Below, in pieces: positions 51,152 through 61,716 of a stretch of DNA of 64,000 bases (position 1 is its first letter; each line of letters starts with the position of its first letter). This DNA is from Craspedostauros australis (lineage: Eukaryota > Bacillariophyta > Bacillariophyceae > Mastogloiales > Achnanthaceae). The DNA lies in assembly GCA_026770025.1 (NCBI GenBank), contig JAMXDE010000047.1:124001-188000 (forward strand). The letters run 5' to 3'. The translations under genes were made by a program, and so were the position numbers. The notes beneath the pieces are model-generated. The model was given only the letters and a program-made list of their open reading frames with translations. It was not told the origin of the DNA and searched no databases.

Positions 51152-51686
51152 ACAATATTTATAAGAGGTTAACTCTGCTTGTGCTCTGTTGCATTCCATT
51201 TTATTCCAGCCGAGTACTCGTTTGACACGTTCCACAATGAGATAGAGGAAACAATTCGTCCACTCCATCGCGTGCTCGTACCTTGCCTCGGACAAAGCGC
51301 GACGGCCAAGATGCGATCAGAATCTGCAGGCGCACAGTGTTGGAGGGCTCATCGCACTCACAGGTACTCCCCTGCGTACTCCCATGCTGCTGCTATGGTT
51401 GGATGCCTGTATCAACGCAATGGGAAGCTGCCAGGAGGAAGCACGGGGACAACATGGTCGATTGTACCACTGCAAAGACACGGAGGGTACGTCCTGGCAT
51501 ATTGGCTGTGTGCACGCGCATGGTGGCGGTATGACAAAGAACCCGACAATGCATTGAGTGCATGCCTGTTGCGAAGGTCGAACTACGAGCATGGATAGGC
51601 AGGTTGATCTCGATAATAATACAATACTCTAGACAGCTCTGCCACAACTCCAGGTAAATGACGCAAAACCAAATTCTGGATTGTGT

Positions 51687-51704
51687 TACTACTACTACTA
51701 CTAC
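51687..51704 (+). repeat. (ACT)6 microsatellite
   Basis: Six perfect trinucleotide units in non-coding DNA. Confidence 0.9.
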
Positions 51705-54463
51705 GAGTGTACCATAACTCGCAGGCACCCTTATTCATCGCTAATTGCAAGGAGAGCGAGAGAAATGTTGGCTTGCCTGATGGCGTGTTTCATCAGCTAT
51801 TATATAGAATATTGTACGAGCTGCAGACTCATATACCAGGTGAATAATGTTGATGTATTCTATATATGTCACGCTGCTGGGGTCCACGGACTTCATCAGT
51901 CCTCTACGCTCTCTGCTCCCACGGATGAAACAACAGAGAGGAGGGGAGGGAGGCAGCCGAAGTGTCCGGCAACAGACACCACATCCCCAACTCGTTGCAA
52001 CTTGAAGGGTGTCCTACTTGTGGATTGGAAATACAGTGTTCAGAGCTCGTGCGCCTGTCGTGATTGTTCGTATCTTGCCCGTTCCAAACGCCGACAACGG
52101 AGAAACATCAGTGCTCTCGTAACAACGACGATGCACCAACGGTGTCTTCACACGCTCCCGTGGAAGCCGCTGTCGCATCAGAGGGGAAGAGGAGAAGTGC
52201 TGAGCGCCGAGAACGAGGCGGAGACGAGCGGACGGAGAGAGGACGGGCAACGCATGTCCCCTTGTCGCCTTTTCTGCTCCAGAGGCTGAAAATGTCCTTA
52301 GTTCGGAAGAGAAAGGTCGGCGAGAACGGTTGGTTTCGGTGTTGACGACGCATCCGTTACCAACTGACTGGTTTTGGCCACGCAAAGCGATGCATACATT
52401 TTCCAGCATCAGCCCTAATCACCATCTCCGTGATGGAACCACGCGTGAGACATGCCGCTTCCAAAAGGCGCACAAAACGTCTTCCCCAGGAAGCGCAACG
52501 TGTACGATGCGTCAGTACTCGTGCAAACAAGGGGCGCAAGTGCCATGTTCGCGAGCATACATGCATGTACCCGGCGAAGCAGTGCGTAGGTGAAGCGTGG
52601 TGGATGTGCTACCGTGACATGGTGCTGACGATGTTCGACTGTGGAAGGGACTGTCGAAATGTCCAAGCTCTCACGAATCATAAATTATGGACTTATTCAA
52701 GAACCGTTGTCGTTTCATTGCGAAACAACTTTGTCTTTCTGGCCCACTCGCGACATGCGTTGACAAATTGGGGGGCTAGCATGCTTCCAGCAGCTCACAA
52801 AATCACTGACCTCCGAACAACTCTCCCACACGCCCACTCGATGGTTGTAGGAGCTTGGGTATTGGTCTAACCCGAATGGTCGATGTGTCTCACCATCTCT
52901 GTGTTTGAGAGCGTGTCTGCGTTGGTGGAGAAGGTCACTCTCTCTGAGGTCACTGCACTGTGGCATAGATGGTCGAACAGGCCAAAACGCTCCGCCTTCA
53001 CTTCCACAATCACACACACAGAAGAAGTGATCAGATGGATGCACGCTTTTTCTGTTTCTTGGAGTGAATCTCGGAGTGGTCTGCGCCATGCGAGTTTGTT
53101 CTGAAGTATGTTTGCCGCAGCTCCACTTCACATCGCCAACAGTGACCCCCCAAGCCAGGAGCGCCAAATATTTCCAAGGACAACGACATGGTATTGTATC
53201 GTAGCATAGGTACGAGGACGAGAGCACCTACGGGGCTACGCACAGGCTACGCACAGCGCAGTACCAATACCATGGCCGTACCACTGAGTACATTCATGCC
53301 GTCCTCCGCTAAGCGCATGATTCACGCAAGAGCACCAGCACGAATACGAATACGAACACATAGAAATGCTCGTAGCATATTTATTTCCAACGACCGATCC
53401 GCATCATTGGCTCGTGAGGTAGTACAGGAACACATTTGCGCACTCGTGAAAGGCGAGACGCAAGCGTTCAATGACCTCACGTACCAAACACCGGAGCACT
53501 TCAAGTCCGCACCGAGTTCAGTGAACACGGCATTCCGTCGAGAAATGCATTCAGATTTATTGACCATCTGCTGATGTGTGTTTGCGTGTCAAGCCCAGCC
53601 GAATCGAGCGGTGCAGTTTCGCTCCTTCAGCCCTCACAGCCATACCCACGTGGGTTCAAATCGGAGCAGAGTCTGTGCAGGCGCAGGTATGTGGGATGGT
53701 GCTTTGAGGAGAGCATGCGCGGCAGCTTGCATGCTGGTGTCCTCCTGGCGAACGAAGCCGACGAAATGGGATGTGCGCGATCTGCATGACGCACCTGAGT
53801 CGAAGCTCCGCGCTGTGGACTTCAGCGTTCGTGACTGCGTGTTCAACTTTCTCTCTCCCTAGACACCATGGTGCGTCGATCTCCGCCAACTGACTCGCCT
53901 TGCGTTGCTGGCAGTGGTTGTGGGTGGCGATGGCGATGGCCGCCGCAGCTGCAACGATGGAGACGCATGATGAAAGCGGGCCAATGCGGAGTAAGATGCT
54001 GTCAACAACATGCAACTATCGTTGCTATCGTTGCAAATGTTCAATTGAAGGTCTCTGCTCCCCAAGCTCGGTGGTTCCTTTGGCGCTGGTTACGATCTAC
54101 GCAAGTCGGTATGCCACACGCCGCAGTACTCTGGGAGTACTTGCGACTACAACCCTATCCCACTTTGTTCCCCAGAGTCAAGCGACAAGCGAATACTCGT
54201 CATGTGTGGCAGTGTCTCCCGGTATGGAGTAGAGTAAGAGTAAGAGTCGGATGCAGTGCAGTGTCGCATAGTGTTGGATTCGAATGTTGTTGATGCTACG
54301 TGGTATTATATTACACCATACTCTGCATACTCTGCATACTCTCCAGTGAAGAAGTCATTCTTGTTCATGTTGTTCATGTTGTCGTCGTTTCAGTCGGAGC
54401 AATACCGATGCTTCTGTCGTCACAGAGCAGAAGGACACTGTTGCTGCTGGCACAACCGTTTGT

Positions 54464-56101
54464 TCACTTGTTTTGGCGGGTTGTCCATGAAAATCCAATC
54501 TCCTCAAGTCGCTTCATGCGGTCGCATGTGAGCGCCGCCTTGCGGCCTTCGCGGTTGAGCTGGTACTGCCGACGCTGGCATTTCACCCATATGGCGAGGC
54601 GAGGCTTCTTGCTGTAGGACCGTGGGACTTTGCAATGTCCGTGCTCGCGTCGGAAGTTGACCAGGTCTTGGAATCGCTCCTCCCAGATGGACGTGTGTGG
54701 ATCCCACTGGAAGCCTATCCTGTCCAGGGCGTCTTGTCTCTCCTGGGTCATCGTGCAGCGCTTGCCGAGCTGCCTGAGCTTGTACTGATGCCTCTGACGT
54801 CTGACCCAGTGCGTGAGCGCCTTGTCGCCGTCCCATGTGTTCGGCACGTGGCAATGGCCGTGGATCTTCTTGAATTGAACGAGCTTGCGAAACTTCTCTT
54901 CCCACTGCTGGCAATAGATCGGAGGCTGTTGCCGTGCGTTGCATGAGGGCATGACAACGGTATCGGCAGTGACAGCACTAGCCGCAGAAGTGCCTGAAGA
55001 GGATCGTGATGATGATCTGACGTCGATCCCACCACGGCTCTCTTCGATGGGTGCAGCCGAGTTCGTGCTTGAGACCTTGCGGTTGGGTGCAATCGGGTCG
55101 TTCTGGACGGCGATGTGCTCGCTCCCATCATGGTTGCCGAACCCGTCGCAAGGCCAGAACGAGGAAGCGTTCTGCGAACTGGCGGATGGCGAATCATGCC
55201 ATTGATCGTTTTCAAGAGCCCCAATTGCCGCGGCACAAGCATCCAGCGATTCCTTCAATGCCTTCATGGTCATGGGTCGGTCACCCGTGTGAGCGCATGA
55301 TGATGACATCGGCGCCGGCACAGGCACTCGCCCCTGTGTGGACGTCGAAGCATGCATCGATGTTGGTTGGTGCTGCTGCTGCGCAGGTGGGCCCATGCTG
55401 TTGATGGTGGGAGGCTCCACAGGAGGGACGAGGTGGTCGGGAACGATAACTCTGTCCATGTCGGGAATCCCCCATGGTGCGAAGATGCTGTTTTCAAGCG
55501 TGATGTTGGTCGGATTGTATGACAATGGGGAGACGCAGTTCGGAGTGGCGTACTTTCCCGTTTCCGCTGAGGATGTCTTGATGACCGCATCATGAGCAAC
55601 GGCCTGCACGCAACTCTTGGCGGACTCTGAGGCCTGCCAAGATGCCTGGTGAGCTTGGGTATCGCTCATGTCCCTCGCATCGATCGTGATGACCTTCGCG
55701 GATGCTACAGCGACATCGTCTGGATACTTATCGGCAGAGTGCGGTTGCCAATGATGGGGTGTCGCGGCACTGGTGTCATCCAGCGCATGGAATGACGACC
55801 CATCTGTGAGGAATGCCTCGCGCAGCGGTGCAGACGCCATTGTTGGCGTTGGCGGTGCTGCCAGCGATAGCATTGGCAACGGGAATGACAGGTCTTGTTG
55901 CATCATCGTCCGGAACTCTTGAGCGATCGCGTGATGACTGTCGTCAAACGCTCGGCAGCTGACGGACTCGACTCTTTGGAAGCCGTCCGCATTGATCGGC
56001 GTTGGTTCTAACGAATGGCACTCTTGAAAGATATCCCCCTGGCCTTGCTCTCGACTCGCACAGACGATCATGTCGCCAGGATGCTGGATGTGATCGTCCA
56101 T
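54464..56101 (-). CDS. Helicase-associated (HA) repeat protein, HA gene 2 (545 aa from this ATG)
   Basis: The ATG at 56101 opens a frame to the stop at 54464. Residues 1-390 are low complexity and acidic/Ser/Thr-rich with no domain. HA repeats lie at about 398-467 (WEEKF...HGHCHVPN...THWVRRQRHQY...IGFQW) and 473-541 (WEERF...HGHCKVPR...LAIWVKCQRRQYQL...IGFSW), and the protein ends a few residues later. A strong acceptor (CAATTTCAG) ends at 56109 just upstream, and the frame continues through it. The real start may therefore lie in an upstream exon; see 56812-57257. It is convergent with HA gene 1 and in the same orientation as HA gene 3. Confidence 0.88.
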   Translation of the reverse strand: MDDHIQHPGDMIVCASREQGQGDIFQECHSLEPTPINADGFQRVESVSCRAFDDSHHAIAQEFRTMMQQDLSFPLPMLSLAAPPTPTMASAPLREAFLTDGSSFHALDDTSAATPHHWQPHSADKYPDDVAVASAKVITIDARDMSDTQAHQASWQASESAKSCVQAVAHDAVIKTSSAETGKYATPNCVSPLSYNPTNITLENSIFAPWGIPDMDRVIVPDHLVPPVEPPTINSMGPPAQQQHQPTSMHASTSTQGRVPVPAPMSSSCAHTGDRPMTMKALKESLDACAAAIGALENDQWHDSPSASSQNASSFWPCDGFGNHDGSEHIAVQNDPIAPNRKVSSTNSAAPIEESRGGIDVRSSSRSSSGTSAASAVTADTVVMPSCNARQQPPIYCQQWEEKFRKLVQFKKIHGHCHVPNTWDGDKALTHWVRRQRHQYKLRQLGKRCTMTQERQDALDRIGFQWDPHTSIWEERFQDLVNFRREHGHCKVPRSYSKKPRLAIWVKCQRRQYQLNREGRKAALTCDRMKRLEEIGFSWTTRQNK

Positions 56102-56265
56102 TTCTCCTCTGAAATTGCCGTTTGACAGTTGGAGTCAGATGTGAGGTGAGGTGGTGTGGTGTCGTGCGGTGTGGGAAAAGTGGGAAGAAACGACAAAGCA
56201 ACGCAGAGTATGGTATTTTATCGTACCGAACAATACAGTGCGATCATGGTGCACGCGTATACGAT

Positions 56266-56328
56266 TGTGAATGCGGTTGTGAATGCGGGTATGAATGCGG
56301 GTGTGAATGCGGATACGAATGTGAATGC
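56266..56328 (+). repeat. ~12-bp GTGAATGCGG-type minisatellite
   Basis: Five or six imperfect units lie about 165-230 bases upstream of the HA gene 2 ATG, within the proposed intron or 5' region. Confidence 0.85.
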
Positions 56329-56680
56329 ACAGCAGGACCACACACGAGAGCAACGGGTTGTAGAGTAGGATGAGTTCTCGCTTGTTCTGATAATTTGACT
56401 TAGCCTCCTTGCGGCTCTTCAAGCTTCGCTCGTATCCTCGATGATCATCTTGTTGTTGTCTCGACGATTAATAGAGCGAAGTCAGGGATTGACTCAGCCC
56501 GACCTGAACTGAGCTGAGCTGACCTGAGCCGAAGTGGCCCCAACCCAACCCAACCCAACCCAAGTCGAGCCGAGCCGAACCAATAGCGACATGGTTCAGA
56601 TGATGGCACCAGACCGAGGGCCATTGCCAAGCTGCCAAATCACCAAAACACGAAACGGTATGTCAAGAGAAATCACTTCA

Positions 56681-56701
56681 ACGCAACGCAACGCAACGCA
56701 A
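56681..56701 (+). repeat. (ACGCA)4 microsatellite
   Basis: Four perfect pentamer units in the region upstream of HA gene 2. Confidence 0.9.
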
Positions 56702-56811
56702 GAAGAGGCGAATCGAAACAAACTAGGAAGGCTGGTAGAGCGCGATGCGAGTGGATGAAATGGAAGCGAAGGCACCATCCTGATCCCAGCAAGCCGCGAT
56801 CGTCTTCTTAC

Positions 56812-57257
56812 CTTGCGGAGTTGAGGTAGACCATGGTCTCTCCATCTCGCACTGACATACTGAGACCGTCAATGTCATCTCCGAAGCCTTGCATTGGCTC
56901 GATCATTGTATGGAAGTCGCTGCAGTTGGTGCCGCTCTCGGTGGCGTGGTGAAAATTCATTGTCGCGTTTGTGGTTTCTGTCACTTGCGACACTTTGGAG
57001 GGACGTGAGGGATGGGTGCCCTTGCTGTTGGCGAAAGATGGCGGAATCAAGGTCGGCGCGGGTGGGAGGGCGTCTCTGGATCTCTCTGTGCACACGAAGC
57101 GCTGGTTATCGATCGTCGGAGTAGCTCGTAGTTGCCAGTGCCGCAAGGTCGTGAGTGCTGATCTTGCTTTGGGGCTGATGACTTTTTTTGGTCTGATCGG
57201 GATTTTGTGGTCATGCGCGATAGTCGATCGGCATCTCCCGTTCAGAGCCTTCAACAT
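56812..57257 (-). CDS. Possible upstream exon of HA gene 2
   Basis: The minus-strand ATG at 57257 opens 148 codons that end in a consensus donor, AAG then GTAAGA, at 56812/56811. Splicing to the acceptor at 56109 joins in frame to the codons just before the HA gene 2 ATG, giving a 696-residue protein with a 702-bp intron. An alternative acceptor (TTTGGCAG, next base 56631) leads only into a short repetitive frame. The last 50 residues (from MNFHHATESG) look most protein-like. A start at that inner Met is also possible. The in-frame fit has a one-in-three chance of being accidental. Confidence 0.35.
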
Positions 57258-57783
57258 GACGACAGCTGTTGCTATTTGCTGGGCGTCGAGTTGGCAAGCG
57301 GTTGGTGCTTGGCGGAGAGCACAAATACTCTACGCTCTGCAAAACACTTGTTGGGTCCTTGGCGCGGTTCCGCCGGTCTCGGCTGTGTGTGTTCCTGTGT
57401 ACCACTCCCCTGTGGTTGTTGGTGTAACCGTAGTGCGAAAGCCGGACAGATTTATCTGGTGCCTCTTTAATCACGTGCCGACACAACACGCACCGCGCTG
57501 ACGCGCATTTCCGCGCGGTTACGTACAAATCACATCACAGATAACCGCAAAATACAGCCGCGAGGTACAAACAGTACATGTAAAGCGCAGCAGAGCCAAG
57601 CATCATACATGCGCGTAAACAGACCATGATCAGCGGTGTCACTGCAAGGTCCGAATGTGATAACGTTTGTACTCGTGCGAGTCTGCGTGTACCAACATCG
57701 CGCGGCAGGTCGGACAAACACCAGCAGGGCAGACAGCCGAGTGTTGTTTGCCGCAGCGTTGTGCACATGACAAGATGTTGCGC

Positions 57784-57810
57784 TGAACTGAACTGAACTG
57801 AACTGAACTG
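57784..57810 (+). repeat. (TGAAC)5 microsatellite
   Basis: Five near-perfect pentamer units in non-coding DNA. Confidence 0.9.
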
Positions 57811-60502
57811 GGATGGGCTTTGATGGGTTGCGATGAAGTCGGCTCCACTGGACCGTACTGTATTTCACTGCACTGCACGGCATCGCATTGTTCTCCCGTG
57901 GTTGAGTGTTGTTCTGCCCTCTCGTCACGTGGGGCGAGGTATGTCGGTTTACTACCGGTTGCGCTCGGCACTTGTCTCCCCTTGGCTGCTGGATGGTTGG
58001 CTGAGGTTGGCGCAAGAAGTCATCCAACAGTGGAGTGGACCAGGGAATGCCGTCCTTTCGTCCCGACGAGGGGATCGACTCTCTGTGGTGCATCAACAGC
58101 AACAGCGAGCCGGCTACGAAAATCGTTCCCAAATCTCCGGATTCAAACGGAAGTGGTACACTTGGTACTGCTACAAGCGCCCTTGTTGACTCAAAAGAAG
58201 GGCGATTCGTGCGACGTACGAAGTGCGACAGTCTTCGTTCACACAGCCCACATCTGCGTTTTGATTTCGCCTTCTGTCGCATTCGCCGTACCATTCGGAT
58301 TTGGCTGCCCCAGAGACTGCGCGCTATCTGTGGCGCAATTGAACGCGCATAAATGTTGTGCTCCACAATTCGTCTCATCACGTTGGAACGTTGTAAGCAG
58401 TGTGAAACTGCGGTACAAGCCAGGTCGTACGTGAGGGAACAGCAACGAAGCATCCGTGATGAGCCGCGTCGACGAAACTGCAATCTGAAACAGCCCAATG
58501 ATGGACAGTTCTAGTTTGTTGCGTGGGCACAATTCAACGCTTCCCATTGCTGGCGGCTGGCTCGTCGCAGATCACGAACCGCAACAAACCCTCGCGAAAA
58601 GAGGCGATGGAGGCGGAGGGACGCAACGCAATTCGTAGTGGTACTGCGACATGTGCCTCCATGGGACAACTAAATCTTGATTGAACACGATCGGACACAA
58701 AGCAAGACGAAAGGACAAAACGACCAACATCCACGGAACGGTGAAATGGAGCAAAGGGAATGGTATCGGCGACGTTAGATTACGTGAGCCGCCGTTCCAG
58801 AGCGGAATAGTCCGCCGTGTGTTCATCGCATTTGGGACATCGGCTCACACAAAACGCTGCGTCGCACTTCGTTGGGTCATCGCGTGTGTTTGCTTTTCGC
58901 AATGGCGTGCACATGCGCGATAAAGGAGGATAAGAGAGCAAAGGATAATGGAGTAAACTGAAGTGGAGGACATCAGCTTTGCCATACATGTTCATCATGC
59001 TCAATCACTCTGTGACGACTATTATTCGGTGATAGTGTGCGAGGTATCGAGATATCACGGAGGATTGTTGATTCGGCTCGTAACGATCTGCTCTCGGCTC
59101 TTAGTCATGGACACAGTATTCGTATGTTGGCTTGTATAGTATAATGCCTTGTTCGCGAGAGGGTGCGGTTTGTGTGTAGCTTCCTGCTCTGATCGACGAG
59201 CTGCTCGATCCACCTATTGGTATAGTAGGTAGCGCAATGGAATGGCTACCGATACCAGTGCTCGTATGGCAGCGCCCTGAACGAACATGTCCAGCGAGGT
59301 GAGGCACCATAGGCACATCCTCGCACATGCGCGTGACCGTTGCTGACATCGCCTTCATTGTCGTCACCACCACATGTCTCAGGCCGCATCCGGACCATAC
59401 GACTACATGCGCACAGTAGTATGTCTGCAGGTTGTGTGGCACCTTTGGGAAGGAATTTTTCGAACTCTCGTGCCCCAGCCAGAGCAGGAAGGCAACGAAC
59501 ATGCGCATCGTGCACCGGAACAATCATGAGTCCGCCCAGAAGTCAAGCGGTCTTCGGGATAACGTTGGTCAGAAACTGCACATCCAGAGCTCGGACCTAC
59601 CGACAAGTGCTCGTGCTTCACAAGTATGGCGTGATCCGAGTGCACATCGCCACATGGTATACATCGAGCAGAAGCAAGGATGGCCCGATTGTCCGATGGC
59701 ACTGTTGCCGGGGAAGTCTCATTGAATGGCCCTCCCTATCTCTTGCGATGAGTGTCGGTCCGCATCATGCTCAATCACGCAATAGCACACCCTATCAGTC
59801 TCTCCAGTGAGAGACAGAGACTCATAGCATACATATTCCCTCATGACACACAGCACCTGCGCAAGCAGATGCCACCCCAAAGGGTGAAGACAGAGAGAGG
59901 GAGTAACGAGGTGAACGAGTGAATGAGGGCATGAATGATGTAGCAAGGTAGTGAGGGAGACATTAGTTCGAAGTCAGTGTCATCACATGAAATCACTCAG
60001 AAACGAAGCCAGCAAACATGTTTCCGCGATCTGTGATCCTGCGCTGAAGGTGCCGATGCCACCGTTCGGTGCGAAGTCTCACAAACACGTTCAGACAGAA
60101 ACTGTAAGATCAATGATAAGAGTCCTGACGTGTTGGCGAAATGGAGGAAGGACTGTCTGAACGTACGAGGTACGTACGTATTCTGTGATGTGCATAATCA
60201 TGGTGTTGTCTGTCAGTCACGAATACTAACAAGTCAAACTGACCCTGGCTGTCAATGTACAAACAGTCGATGCCAAAACAGACAAACAGTCGCATTCACA
60301 AACAGACAGTCACATTCTGAACTCGAGCACATACCGTCTCATGATGGACACACTATTTCCAACTGCGAACGAAAGGCGAAGGCGAACACGAGGGAAGACA
60401 AAGTTGTGATAGCTTGTTTCGCCTGACACCAATCATCGTACTCTTCGCAGGACTCCAGCTTTCTCCACGATGACACAAAATGACGCAAATCGACACAACA
60501 TC

Positions 60503-60548
60503 ACATCAGCACCAACATCAACATCAACATCGACATCAACATCACCAC
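60503..60548 (+). repeat. (CATCAA)n hexamer repeat
   Basis: An imperfect hexamer (CATCAA/CATCGA/CATCAC) is repeated about seven times. The Ser/Thr or His/Gln frames over it are repeat artefacts. Confidence 0.85.
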
Positions 60549-61488
60549 CGAAAGAGCACAAAGCAAATGCGCGTCGCTTGGATGGTGTTCATGGACGCAT
60601 CAGACGGTGCCAATCCTCCGACCGTGCCAACTGGTACGATGCTCCGAATGATGCAAGTCGGAGATAATCCTTCGCGTCAACAGAAACACGTGCTGGAGCC
60701 GCACGAATGAACCCAAAGTGGAATGGCGTGATTGCCGTCGACATGCTCGAGGGGCGGGCATGAAGGGATCAGCTTCGCCGTTGCGCCTTGAGGTCTCCAA
60801 GAGTAGAGCAGGGGGGTTCCATTGGCGAGACGGTGCTGCACGAGTAGGACGTGCATGACATGTGGAGGACTTTGATGGATGAATGCCATGCTAGCAAAAT
60901 GGCGCACCATTGATGGATCGATCAATAATCTGTCCACGTTCGATTGGTCTGCTCTCTGCGTGTGCTCGTATGCATGTTCGGCAAGCCAACAGAAACATGA
61001 TGCAGCCTGCTGAGACGTTTGACGACCTAATGCAACAGACGGAATCCTTGTGCACGGTTTCAGGTTGTGCGGATGCAGGTATGCACGGTACCTGCGCTAT
61101 TACTTTCCCTCTCTGCAAGTAGAGAGAGGGGGGTGGTGTCCTGTGTGTCGTATTCTTGGCTCGTATGACACGTCCAGTGCCGTGGAACAGATCAACAGAA
61201 CGGCATGCGCCGCCCAAGCAATTTGAGTATCTCTCCTCGTTCTCGTACTCGCACTCGCACGCCAAGATCCACGAGAAAAGATCCAGCGAGGAGTGTGTGG
61301 TCGATCGTGCGCCCGCTCATGCGCAGCGCATGGAATGCAAGTAGAGTCATGGCAGAGTAGCAATGCATACATACCCCAGTGCGTCGTATTCTATAATATT
61401 CTGCGAAGGAATGAAGTGTTAGTCGAGTTGGGTGGGACGTCGTTTTCTATCACGTATTCTATGACATGCTACAAGGTATCGTATGGTA

Positions 61489-61560
61489 CGAGAGTATTAT
61501 TATTATTATGTTATATTATAATAGGATAGTAGAATATAATATGTTGTATAGTATTGTATT
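61489..61560. other. AT-rich palindromic block downstream of HA gene 3
   Basis: The block contains TATTATTATTATG, TTATATTATAATAGG and ATATAATATG, about 160-230 bases beyond the HA gene 3 stop on the minus strand. HA genes 1 and 2 have similar AT blocks at a comparable distance past their stops. Confidence 0.5.
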
Positions 61561-61716
61561 GCACAATAGAGTAGAGCAGAGTACAGCACAGCGCAGCAGG
61601 ATAGTTGCTTGAAAATTCTTCGTGAGTTCTTGGTGTCGTGTCCTGGTGTGCGCATCGGGAAAACTGGCTGTGACATTCTGACATTCTACCTATTGCCTCT
61701 TCCAACTGTTGCGCAT

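Larger units (their letters stand above)
51041..54463. other. 3.4-kb region between convergent HA genes
   Basis: No supported gene. It holds an AT palindrome 90 bases after HA gene 1, an ACT repeat at 51687-51704 and mixed GC-moderate sequence. An ATG-started 128-codon frame at 53188-53574 (Arg/Ala-rich, with a more ordered second half) is the only candidate and has no recognisable domain. An AT-rich TATTATATTA stretch lies about 150 bases beyond the HA gene 2 stop. Confidence 0.45.
57258..61716. other. 4.5-kb intergenic region before HA gene 3's stop
   Basis: No supported gene. The long minus frame 57530-58498 lacks an ATG and has no conserved pattern. Two short repeats (57784-57810, 60503-60548) and a strongly AT-rich block near the right end are the visible structure. 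Confidence 0.45.

Noticed and set aside
53652-53680. TGGGTTCAAATC resembling a tRNA T-arm
   Set aside because: Neither the T-stem nor an acceptor stem pairs, and no D-arm lies at the right distance.
57530-58498. 322-codon minus-strand frame
   Set aside because: No ATG at its start, reads through a TGAAC microsatellite, and has no recognisable motif.
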